This document shows positions 52,038 through 59,319 of a stretch of 64,000 nt of DNA, one piece after another (the stretch's first letter is position 1; every line of letters begins with the position of its first letter). Source of the DNA: CBDESM01 sp965242485 (GTDB taxonomy: Bacteria; Chloroflexota; Dehalococcoidia; Bin125). A program made the translations under genes and the position numbers. Below the pieces are notes generated by a model that saw nothing but the letters and a program-made list of their open reading frames with translations, had not been told where the DNA came from and ran no database searches. The stretch lies in the NCBI GenBank assembly GCA_965242485.1, contig CBDESM010000003.1, positions 372,001-436,000 of the forward strand, written 5' to 3'.

Positions 52038-52060
52038 CGCCGCGCCGAAACGGCGCGGCG
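52038..52060 (+). terminator. Hairpin between dnaE and rplI
   Basis: A perfect 10-bp stem (52038-52047 with 52051-52060) has an AAA loop. It lies 19 nt past the dnaE stop. No T-run follows; it may act as a terminator or as part of the rplI leader. Confidence 0.5.
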
Positions 52061-52064
52061 CGGG

Positions 52065-52070
52065 TACGCT
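52065..52070 (+). promoter_or_regulatory. Candidate -10 box (TACGCT)
   Basis: TACGCT lies 39 nt before the rplI ATG, just after the hairpin. It fits the recurring pattern. Confidence 0.3.
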
Positions 52071-52109
52071 CGAACGACCCGCCGGCGGAGCCGTTCAGGG
52101 AGGCACCAG

Positions 52110-52694
52110 ATGAAGGTCGTGTTCTTCGAAGAGGTGGAAGGCACCGCCCGGGTGGGCGAGGTCAAGGACGTCAAGAACGGCTTTGCCCGCAACTACCTGC
52201 TGCCGCGCGGGATCGCCGGGCCGCCGAACAAGAACAACATGATGCGGGCCGAACGGCTCGCCCGCGCCGACGCGATCCGGCAGGAGAAGCTCGACGCCGT
52301 CGCCGGCCCGATCGCGCAGGCGATCAACGGCAAGGAACTGGTCTTCGAGGCGCGGGTCGGCCAGCAGGGCCGGCTGTTCGGCTCGATCACGGCCCGCGAC
52401 ATCGCCGAGCGGCTCTCCGAGCTGGCCGACAAGGCCGTGCGCGGCTCGACCGTCGACCACCGCCAGGTGCAGCTGCCGCAGTCGCTGCGCGAACTGGGCA
52501 CGGTCGCCGTGCCGATCCGCCTCACCCGCAACGTGCAGGCCGAGATATCGGTCGAAGTCCGGCCGGACGAGGACTCGATGGAGATCGGCATCACCGAGTT
52601 CGTCTCCGACTTGGAAGAGGCCGAACAGGCCGAAGAGGCCGCCGCTGAAACCGCGGACGCGGAGTCCGAGCCGGTCGAGGCGGCGGCGCAGTAG
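52110..52694 (+). CDS. rplI: Ribosomal protein L9
   Basis: This 194-residue protein has the L9 N-terminal rRNA-binding domain (GEVKDVKNGFARNYLLPRG), the long helix and the C-terminal domain (GRLFGSITARDIAERL; LGTVAVPIRL). The last 40 residues are acidic (EEAEQAEEAAAE) and absent from most L9 proteins. GGAGGCACC precedes the start. Confidence 0.96.
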   Translation: MKVVFFEEVEGTARVGEVKDVKNGFARNYLLPRGIAGPPNKNNMMRAERLARADAIRQEKLDAVAGPIAQAINGKELVFEARVGQQGRLFGSITARDIAERLSELADKAVRGSTVDHRQVQLPQSLRELGTVAVPIRLTRNVQAEISVEVRPDEDSMEIGITEFVSDLEEAEQAEEAAAETADAESEPVEAAAQ

Positions 52695-52713
52695 CGGCAA
52701 CGGCAGCGCCTCG

Positions 52714-54180
52714 ATGGTGATGGAAGAGCCGGTCGAAAGCGCCGAAGAGCGGCGCAACGGGGCCCCGCGCCGGCGCTCCGTCCCCCAGGACGCGGCCGCG
52801 GAACGGGCCGTGATCGGGTCCGTCCTCCTCAGCCCCGGCGTCATGGATCGCATTTCCGCGATCGTCCTGCCGGACGATTTCCTGGACCCGCGCCACCGCG
52901 TGCTGTTCGGCGCCGCGCTCGACGTCTGGCAGCGGGGCGAGAAGATCGACTCGATCACCGTCGGCGCCGAGCTGGAACGGCGCGGGCGCTTGGAAGAAGC
53001 GGGCGGCCATGCCTACATGGCCGAGCTGCAGGCGGATCAACCCACGACCGTCGGGGTCGAGCACCACGCGCAGCTGGTGCAGCGGGCGGCGACCTACCGC
53101 GGCATGATCTCGGCCGCCGGCGTCATCGCGGACCTCGCCTACCGCGCGGACCCGAACGTCGAAGCGACGCTGACCGAGGCGGTCGACGAGCTCTATTCCG
53201 TGCGCGGCGCGGATCAGCGGCGCGGGTTCCGCCCGTTGCAAGACCTCCTCGCCGCCGTCCTGGCCGAAGACGAGGACGCCGCGGACGCGACGGAACCCGT
53301 GCGGACCGGCTTCGCCGACCTCGACAGCCTGCTCAACGGCGGCATGCACCCGTCCGATCTGGTCGTGCTGGCCGCGCGGCCCTCGGTCGGCAAGTCGGCG
53401 CTCGCGCTGGCGATCGCGCGCAACGCGGCGCTGGGCCAAAACGCGACCGTGGCGATGTTCTCGCTCGAAATGTCGGCCGAGCAGGTGGCGGCCCGGCTCG
53501 TCTCGGCCGAATCCGGAGTCGAATACTCGCGCCTGCCCGCGGGACGGCACACGGACGAGCAGGAGCATCAGATCTCGGGCGCGATCGCCTCGCTGAGCCG
53601 GGCTGATATCTACATCGACGACACGGCCGGGCAGCGTCTCGCGGACATCCGCACGAAGGCCCGCAACCTGCACAAACTGCTGCGCGACCAGCGGGCGCGG
53701 GCGGGCGCGGATGACGGCGGCCTGCAGCTGGTCATCATCGATCACATCCAACTCGTACATGCCTACGCGCGCGCTCCGATCGAGACCAACCGGGTCGCCG
53801 AGATGAGCGACATCTCGCGCACCCTGAAGGAGATCGCGCGCGAGCTGCGCGTGCCCGTCCTCGCTCTCTCGCAGCTCTCGCGGGCGATCGAAAGCCGGCA
53901 TCCGCCGATCCCGCGGCTTTCCGATCTGCGCGACAGCGGCTCGATCGAGCAGGATGCGGACGTGGTGATCTTCCTCACCCGGGCCGACAGGAACGGCGCG
54001 CGCGACGACGGGGACGACGATCTCGCGCTGCGGCCGAACGAAGTCGCCGGGCTCTCGGTCGCGAAGCACCGGCACGGCAAGACCGGGCCCTTGGAGATCC
54101 GCTTCGTGCCCAGCGTGGCCCGTTTCGAGGATTTCTACTACATCGACGCCAGCCCCGAAGAGCAGTACGCGGGGCGCTGA
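52714..54180 (+). CDS. dnaB: Replicative DNA helicase DnaB
   Basis: This 488-residue hexameric helicase has the N-terminal helical domain (AAAERAVIGSVLLSPGVMD). The RecA-like domain follows. Walker A is AARPSVGKSALALAIARNAA, then MFSLEMSAEQVAARLVSAES. Walker B is LQLVIIDHIQLV, with LSQLSRAIESR and DLRDSGSIEQDADVVIFLTR after it. The linker AEDEDAADATEPVRTGF is acidic. It starts 19 nt after rplI and overlaps the DnaD-domain gene by 1 nt. Confidence 0.97.
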   Translation: MVMEEPVESAEERRNGAPRRRSVPQDAAAERAVIGSVLLSPGVMDRISAIVLPDDFLDPRHRVLFGAALDVWQRGEKIDSITVGAELERRGRLEEAGGHAYMAELQADQPTTVGVEHHAQLVQRAATYRGMISAAGVIADLAYRADPNVEATLTEAVDELYSVRGADQRRGFRPLQDLLAAVLAEDEDAADATEPVRTGFADLDSLLNGGMHPSDLVVLAARPSVGKSALALAIARNAALGQNATVAMFSLEMSAEQVAARLVSAESGVEYSRLPAGRHTDEQEHQISGAIASLSRADIYIDDTAGQRLADIRTKARNLHKLLRDQRARAGADDGGLQLVIIDHIQLVHAYARAPIETNRVAEMSDISRTLKEIARELRVPVLALSQLSRAIESRHPPIPRLSDLRDSGSIEQDADVVIFLTRADRNGARDDGDDDLALRPNEVAGLSVAKHRHGKTGPLEIRFVPSVARFEDFYYIDASPEEQYAGR

Positions 54181-54872
54181 TGACGGCGCGTCGGCGGTTC
54201 GGCGGCTTCCCGGCAGGCGCGCAGCCGGTGCCGCTGCCCGACATCTTCTTCGAGGACGCAGCGCCGCTGATCGAAGACCCGGCCGAGCTGCTGGTGACGC
54301 TGTACGCGCTCCGCGCCCTCCGCCGCGCGATGAAGTACCCCCGCCTGATCGCCTCCGCCTCGCTGCGCGGGGAGCGGCCGCTGATCGAGGCTTTGGCGGC
54401 GATGTGCCCCGACCGCGATGCCGACCGCGCGTTTGAAGACGGCCTCTCGGCCGCGCTCGAGCGCGGGACCCTGCTCTGCGGCGGCCGGGCCGGGCCCGAG
54501 GGCCGATCCGTGCGCGTGATCGCGATCAATTCGGACGAGGGCCGCCGGGCGATCGCGCGCGAAACCGAGCCGATGGACGCGGCGGAACCGGCCGAAGCCG
54601 GCCGCCCGCCGCGCGGCACGGGGATCTACCCGCTGTACGAGGATGCGATCGGGCCGGTTCCGCCGGCGCTCGCGGCAGAACTCGCCGAGGCGCAGGCCGA
54701 TTACCCGGAAGAGTGGCTGGCCGACGCGTTCCGCGAGGCCGCCGCGGCCAACGCGCGATCTTGGAACTACGTGCGCGCGATCTTGGAGCGCTGGCAGCGC
54801 GAAGGCCGTGACGAAGCGGCAGTCGACGGCGGCGATTCCGGCGCTGCATACGAGCATCTGGTTCAACGTTGA
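54180..54872 (+). CDS. DnaD-domain replication protein
   Basis: This 230-residue protein carries a C-terminal DnaD/DnaB2-type domain (about 145-215): YPLYEDAIGPVPPALAAELA, then YPEEWLADAFREAAAANARS, then WNYVRAILERWQREGRD. The family signature is a Y-I-x3-L-x-x-W-x3-G end. The N-terminal winged-helix-like part (VPLPDIFFEDAAPLIEDPAE, LVTLYALRALRRA) is less typical. In Firmicutes DnaD acts in primosome assembly with DnaB and DnaI. Between dnaB and a DnaC-like gene the same role is inferred here. Confidence 0.82.
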   Translation: MTARRRFGGFPAGAQPVPLPDIFFEDAAPLIEDPAELLVTLYALRALRRAMKYPRLIASASLRGERPLIEALAAMCPDRDADRAFEDGLSAALERGTLLCGGRAGPEGRSVRVIAINSDEGRRAIARETEPMDAAEPAEAGRPPRGTGIYPLYEDAIGPVPPALAAELAEAQADYPEEWLADAFREAAAANARSWNYVRAILERWQREGRDEAAVDGGDSGAAYEHLVQR

Positions 54873-55016
54873 CGAGGCCGCGCCAAGGCGGGCGCGGATT
54901 TTGATATCACTCGAGGGTGAATCCCGCGGCCGAATTGAATGGTCTGAGCGGGTTGAATTGAGTCGCGCCGCAAACTGCGGCCGCTGCGATGCTGCAAGCC
55001 TGATGGAGCAGCGCGA

Positions 55017-56369
55017 GTGAAGCGAATGGCAGCGGTATTGGCGGCCGCCGCGGCGGCCCCGCCGATGGACGCCGGCGGCATCCCCGAACCCGCGCCGGTG
55101 AACGAGCGGGTCGATTGCGCCCGTTGCGGCGGAGCGGGCTACGTGCGGGTCGAGCGGCCCGTCGATCATCCCGAATTCGGGCGCGCGATCGAGTGCGGCT
55201 GCGAGGCCTCGCGGCGGGCCGCGGCGGAGCGGGCGCGGATGCGCGGGTTGAGCAACCTGGGCCCCTTGTACGGCTGCAGGATCGCGGCCGGCGAAGGGGA
55301 ACGGCTGCCGGGATTCGCCGAGTCCTGCGCGTTCGCCGACGAGGAAAGCACCGAACGCTGGCTGGTCATGACCGGCGAGTCCGACGACGCGCGGATGCGC
55401 CTCTTGGCGGAAATGGCGAACCGCAGGCTCGACGCGGGCCGGGACGCGCTCTATTTCGTCGCGCCCGACCTGCTGGACCGGCTGCGCGGGGCCTATTCCC
55501 GGGATGACGGCGTCGCATACGCGGCGCTGTTCGAGTACCTGCGCGAAGCACCGTTCCTGATCGTCGACGACTTGGATCGCACCAACCCGACCGCGTGGGC
55601 GCGGGAGAAGATCTGGCAGCTGCTGTCCGACCGTCGCAAGCGCGGCGCGCGCACGGTTCTCGCGCTGCGCTCGGCTTCGCGCGATCCGCTCGAACTGGGC
55701 CGTCTGCTCGACGGGGGCGACGGCGTGCTCGGCATCGCGGCCGGGAACGGCCGGCGGGATCAAGCGGCCGCGGCCTACCGCGAAGTGGGCGGCATGAGGC
55801 TGGAAATGCTGCGTCGATTCACGTTCGACGGATTCCGCATCGATACGGCGGCCGATACGAATCTGCGCTTGGTGCGATCCGTCGTCGAAGCATGGGCCGA
55901 GGACCCGAACGGCTGGCTGACGCTGCTCGGCGCTACCGGGACGGGCAAGACGCATCTCGCCGCGGCCGCGGCCGGACAACGGCTGGACGCCGGCGATTCG
56001 GTCTATTTCGCGGTCGTGCCCGACCTCTTCGACGCCCTGCGCGAAACTTACGGCGCCGAAAGCCCCGCCAGCTTTGCCGAGCGCTTCGGCGATCTCCAAG
56101 AGGCCGACGTGCTCGTGCTCGACGATCTGCACGCCCAAGCCCGCTCCCCTTGGGTCGAAGAGAAGCTCTACCAGCTGCTGGCCCGCCGCTACCTCCAGTG
56201 CCGGCCGACCCTGATCACCTCGAACCTCGGCCGCGGCGAACTGGGCGAGCTCAACCCCAGAATCGCCTCCCGCTTGGTAGATCCTCAGGTAGGCGCGGTC
56301 TACGAAATCAACGCTCCCGACCATCGCACCGGCCAGCGCCCACCTACCCGCTCGACCCGCCGCCGCTGA
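55017..56369 (+). CDS. DnaC/DnaI-like helicase loader with two AAA+ domains
   Basis: This 450-residue protein has an N-terminal zinc module (C34-x2-C37, C60-x-C62) as in DnaI. Two AAA+ domains follow. Domain 2 (about 285-430) is intact: Walker A GATGTGKT (305-312), Walker B VLVLDD (365-370), sensor TLITSN (398-403). Domain 1 (about 110-245) is its degenerate duplicate. Walker A is lost (MTGESDDARMRLL), but RLDAGRDALYFVAPDLLDRL parallels RLDAGDSVYFAVVPDLFDAL, and Walker B LIVDDLD (181-187) remains. Canonical DnaC and DnaI are near 245-310 residues with one domain. It follows the DnaD-domain gene after 144 nt in which I see no gene. GTG 55017 is the start; an ATG at 55026 is possible. Helicase-loader function is inferred. 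Confidence 0.8.
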   Translation: MKRMAAVLAAAAAAPPMDAGGIPEPAPVNERVDCARCGGAGYVRVERPVDHPEFGRAIECGCEASRRAAAERARMRGLSNLGPLYGCRIAAGEGERLPGFAESCAFADEESTERWLVMTGESDDARMRLLAEMANRRLDAGRDALYFVAPDLLDRLRGAYSRDDGVAYAALFEYLREAPFLIVDDLDRTNPTAWAREKIWQLLSDRRKRGARTVLALRSASRDPLELGRLLDGGDGVLGIAAGNGRRDQAAAAYREVGGMRLEMLRRFTFDGFRIDTAADTNLRLVRSVVEAWAEDPNGWLTLLGATGTGKTHLAAAAAGQRLDAGDSVYFAVVPDLFDALRETYGAESPASFAERFGDLQEADVLVLDDLHAQARSPWVEEKLYQLLARRYLQCRPTLITSNLGRGELGELNPRIASRLVDPQVGAVYEINAPDHRTGQRPPTRSTRRR

Positions 56370-56422
56370 TCCACTTGCTTGCGACAGCTCGAACGCGGTG
56401 AAACCGCTCCTCGCTCAATAAA

Positions 56423-57118
56423 TCAGCCGGACAGCTCTTCGGTTGGCGTGAGCGAGCCTTCGATCCACTCTTCGCCGTCGGTCCAGACTTCTTTTTTCCA
56501 GATCGGGACAATGGCTTTGAGGCGGTCGATGCCGTGATGGCAGGCGTTGATCCCGTCTTGGCGATGGGCAGACGAGACGGCGACAGCGACTGAGGCTTCG
56601 CCGATTTCGAGGCGGCCGATACGGTGGTGCATGGCGACGTGGATGATGTCGAATTGTTCGCGCATTTCGGCGGCGATCCGCTTCATTACCGAGACCGCCA
56701 TTTCGGGGTATGCGTCGTATTCGAGATGGCCGACTCGGCGTCCGAGGTTGTTGTCGCGGACGACGCCGAGGAAGAGCGAGATCGCGCCGGCGCCGGGGTC
56801 GTCGACCAAGCGGTGCATCGCCTCCGCCGTGATCTCCGAGCGGGTGATCTGGAACCTCGGATCGCCGTCGGAACCGCCCGATACGGGCGGGATCAGCGCG
56901 ACCGCGTCGCCTTCGCAGATGCGGTGATCGGCGCCGACGTATTCGGCGTTGACTGCGAACATGATCGAGTCGCGCATCCCGGCCAGCTGCGGGTGCAGCG
57001 CGACGACGGCGTCTGCGACGTCGCCGACGGGCGGTGCTTCCGGGAGGCCGTCGATGGTCAATTCGCGTGCGCCGATCTGCTCGGCCAGCGAGGCGAAGAC
57101 CTGTACGGTGCAGCGCAT
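56423..57118 (-). CDS. Molybdopterin synthase MoaD-MoaE fusion
   Basis: This 231-residue protein joins both molybdopterin synthase subunits. Residues 1-82 are MoaD (TVQVFASLAEQIGARELTID), ending ALIPPVSGG with Gly81-Gly82. Residues 88-231 are MoaE (FQITRSEITAEAMHRLVDDP, FLGVVRDNN, VAMHHRIGRLEIGEASVAVA, PIWKKEVW with the catalytic Lys). The MoaD C-terminal Gly must carry a thiocarboxylate, so an internal GG needs cleavage. The mycobacterial MoaX fusion is reported to be cleaved after its Gly82. The start codon CATG is shared with the divergent comF start. No other moa gene is in the window. Confidence 0.92.
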   Translation of the reverse strand: MRCTVQVFASLAEQIGARELTIDGLPEAPPVGDVADAVVALHPQLAGMRDSIMFAVNAEYVGADHRICEGDAVALIPPVSGGSDGDPRFQITRSEITAEAMHRLVDDPGAGAISLFLGVVRDNNLGRRVGHLEYDAYPEMAVSVMKRIAAEMREQFDIIHVAMHHRIGRLEIGEASVAVAVSSAHRQDGINACHHGIDRLKAIVPIWKKEVWTDGEEWIEGSLTPTEELSG

Positions 57119-58118
57119 GGCGGCAGTCTATCGAGGGGCGCCGGCGATCCTGAAAGCCGGCGCGCGGGACGCGGCGGCGATCATTCTCGACCTGCTGCTG
57201 CCGCCGTCGTGCTCGCTTTGCGGCATCTCGGGCGAGCTGCTCTGCGAGACCTGCGCCGCGCGGATGCGGGAATCCAAGGAAGCGGCGCTGGATTGGCCGC
57301 GGGCGTGGTTCCGCTGCGAATTCTGCGAGCGCTGCCGCCGCTGCGACCACTGCGCGCGCTGCGAACTGTGGCGCGAAGCCCGTCCGATCACCCCCGAGCA
57401 CGTGCGCGCCTGCACGATCTGCCGCCTGCCCTGCCGGCGCTGCGATGCCGACCTGGAGCGCGAGAACGAAGAGCAGACGGTTTGCCCTGAGTGCCGCGCC
57501 CGGCGCACGGCGGCGTGCGGCCCGCAGTATTTTCCGCCGCAGATCCCGCTGCTGCGCTCGGCCTTCCGCTACGGCGGAGCGGTGCAGCAGCTGATTCTCT
57601 CGCTGAAGTACGAGGGCATGCGCACGCTCGCGGCCGCGCTCGTCGAAGCCGCCCCGGCGACGCGGCTGCCGAATCCTTCGCGTTCCGACGTGATCGTGCC
57701 GATCCCGATGAAAGCGCGGGATGCGCGGCGTCGGGGCGGGAATCACGCCGGAGCGCTGGCGACGGCGCTGGGCGCGCGGATCGGAGTCCCGGCCGACGGC
57801 AAACTGCTGCGGAGATCGAAAAAGCGGACGGTGCGGCAGGCCTCGATCAGCGCGAACGGCCGAGATGCCGCGGCGCGCTGGGACGTGGTCGAACGGCGCT
57901 GGGAGAACGTCTACGGGGCGTTCGAGGCGCGGGCCGATATTGCCGGAGCGCGCGTCCTGCTGGTCGACGACGTCGCCACGACGACGGCGACGCTGCAATC
58001 GGCGGCGATGGAGCTGCGCGCTGCGGGGGCGGCCTCGGTTGAAGCATGGGCGCTCGCGCGACGCGAGTCCGCCCGCGCGAAGGCGATCGACGGCGGCGTC
58101 TGGGACGATTTCCCGTGA
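57117..58118 (+). CDS. ComF-family phosphoribosyltransferase-like protein with Cys-rich insert
   Basis: This 333-residue protein has a C-terminal PRTase fold with the PRPP-loop VLLVDDVATTTATLQ. DVIVPIPMKARDARRRGGNH and LRRSKKRTVRQASISANGRD are typical of ComF, a competence-linked protein. The N-terminal 135 residues hold 17 cysteines in eight CxxC pairs (starting C32/C35, C43/C46, C67/C70), whereas ComF usually has about two pairs. This could bind up to four zinc ions. The ATG at 57117 is shared in the palindrome CATG with moaDE. It overlaps the next gene by 4 nt. Confidence 0.85.
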   Translation: MAAVYRGAPAILKAGARDAAAIILDLLLPPSCSLCGISGELLCETCAARMRESKEAALDWPRAWFRCEFCERCRRCDHCARCELWREARPITPEHVRACTICRLPCRRCDADLERENEEQTVCPECRARRTAACGPQYFPPQIPLLRSAFRYGGAVQQLILSLKYEGMRTLAAALVEAAPATRLPNPSRSDVIVPIPMKARDARRRGGNHAGALATALGARIGVPADGKLLRRSKKRTVRQASISANGRDAAARWDVVERRWENVYGAFEARADIAGARVLLVDDVATTTATLQSAAMELRAAGAASVEAWALARRESARAKAIDGGVWDDFP

Positions 58119-59236
58119 AACACGCGGAAGTTTGGCTCAGCTTCGCGCCCGATGGCCGGTCGAGTTGGGAACAGCGCGTCGATGCGGCGCGGGCGGCTTG
58201 CTTGCTCGACACGGCGGCGCGGACAGCGGGCGGCGGATGGGGCCGCGCCGTCGTGTTCACGACGGCACCGTCGCTCTTCGCCGGCTGCCGCGGGCTGGAG
58301 ATCGTCCAGACGGATCCCGCGCAGCGGATCGGCGACATCATCGGCCGCGCCGCCTCCGAACGCGGCGCTGCGCCGGTGCTCTACGCGGGGTCGGGCATGC
58401 CGGCGATGACGGAGCAGGACTGGCGGGAGGTGCGGGAAGCAGCGGTCGACGCGACGGTCTCGAACAGCCTCTTCTCGGCCGATTTCGTTGCCGTTCCCGA
58501 TGGGCGGATGCTACGAATCGCAGGCGGCGCGGCAGTCGACAACGGGTTCGCGCTGCGCCTGCGCGACGAGTGCGGAGCCGAGCCGCGGATCGTGGAACGC
58601 TCGGCGCGGAGCCTGTTCGACATCGACACGCCGACCGATCTGGCAGTGCTCGATTTCGCGGCGCGTTGGGGGGATTTGCCGGTCGGCGACAGCGTGCGTT
58701 CGGTCCTGGATGGAGGGGCATCTGCGCTCGAACCGCTGATCGAGCGGGTCGCCGCGGCGTTCGCGGTACTGACCGAGCGCGAGCGGCAGTTCCTGGCGAT
58801 CGGCCGGGTGGGCAGCAGCGTCTGGTCGGCGCTGGATCGCGACACCGCCTGCCGGATCCGCGTGATTGCGGAGGAGCGGGGACTGCGCGAGCGGGCGGCG
58901 AGCGGTTCGCAGGCGCGGTCGCTGCTGGGGCTGCACGCCGAGGCCGTCGGGCCGGCCGCGCTGGCCGAAGCGCTGGCGGAGGTGGCCGATGCAGTCGCGT
59001 TCGATACGCGGCCGGCGCTCGCGCACCTGGGCTGGGCCGCCTCCCGCGCGGACCGATTCGCGTCGGATGCCGGCGACGCGGCCGCGATCTCCCAGCCGGC
59101 GCTGCGCGAGTTCAGCGCGGCGGCGCTGCGCTCTCCGGCACCCATCGTGCTCGGCGGCCACTCGCTGGTCAGCGGCGGGCTGCTGGCGGGAATCGACGCG
59201 GCCTGGGGCCGCACGGAAGCCGCGCAGGACGGGTGA
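58115..59236 (+). CDS. Nucleotidyltransferase-like protein, unknown function
   Basis: This 373-residue protein starts at a GTG overlapping the comF stop (GTGA). The N-terminal half resembles MobA/CofC-type GT-A nucleotidyltransferases: PVLYAGSGMPAMTEQDWREV, VSNSLFSADFVAVPDG, NGFALRLRDECGA and SLFDIDTPTDLAVLDF. No LAGG-x-S-x-R-M-type NTP loop is visible, so catalysis is doubtful. The C-terminal half has EFSAAALRS and LGGHSLVSGGLLAGIDAAWG segments I do not recognise. Context next to moaDE would fit cofactor synthesis, but that is a guess. Confidence 0.55.
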   Translation: MKHAEVWLSFAPDGRSSWEQRVDAARAACLLDTAARTAGGGWGRAVVFTTAPSLFAGCRGLEIVQTDPAQRIGDIIGRAASERGAAPVLYAGSGMPAMTEQDWREVREAAVDATVSNSLFSADFVAVPDGRMLRIAGGAAVDNGFALRLRDECGAEPRIVERSARSLFDIDTPTDLAVLDFAARWGDLPVGDSVRSVLDGGASALEPLIERVAAAFAVLTERERQFLAIGRVGSSVWSALDRDTACRIRVIAEERGLRERAASGSQARSLLGLHAEAVGPAALAEALAEVADAVAFDTRPALAHLGWAASRADRFASDAGDAAAISQPALREFSAAALRSPAPIVLGGHSLVSGGLLAGIDAAWGRTEAAQDG

Positions 59237-59242
59237 TAGGCT
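59237..59242 (+). promoter_or_regulatory. Candidate -10 box (TAGGCT) for glyA
   Basis: TAGGCT lies at the end of the previous gene and 77 nt before the glyA GTG. The leader between is GC-rich; I see no recognisable riboswitch in it. Confidence 0.35.
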
Positions 59243-59319
59243 GAATTCGCCCTCCTATTCGCGCGCTGCACGGGCGCAGCGGCTCCCGCCGGAGTCTCCG
59301 AGACGCGAAGGTTCCACCC

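Noticed and set aside
59243..59319. Riboswitch upstream of glyA
   Set aside because: The short GC-rich leader has a few pairable segments but no motif of a known glycine, SAM, THF or ZTP riboswitch.
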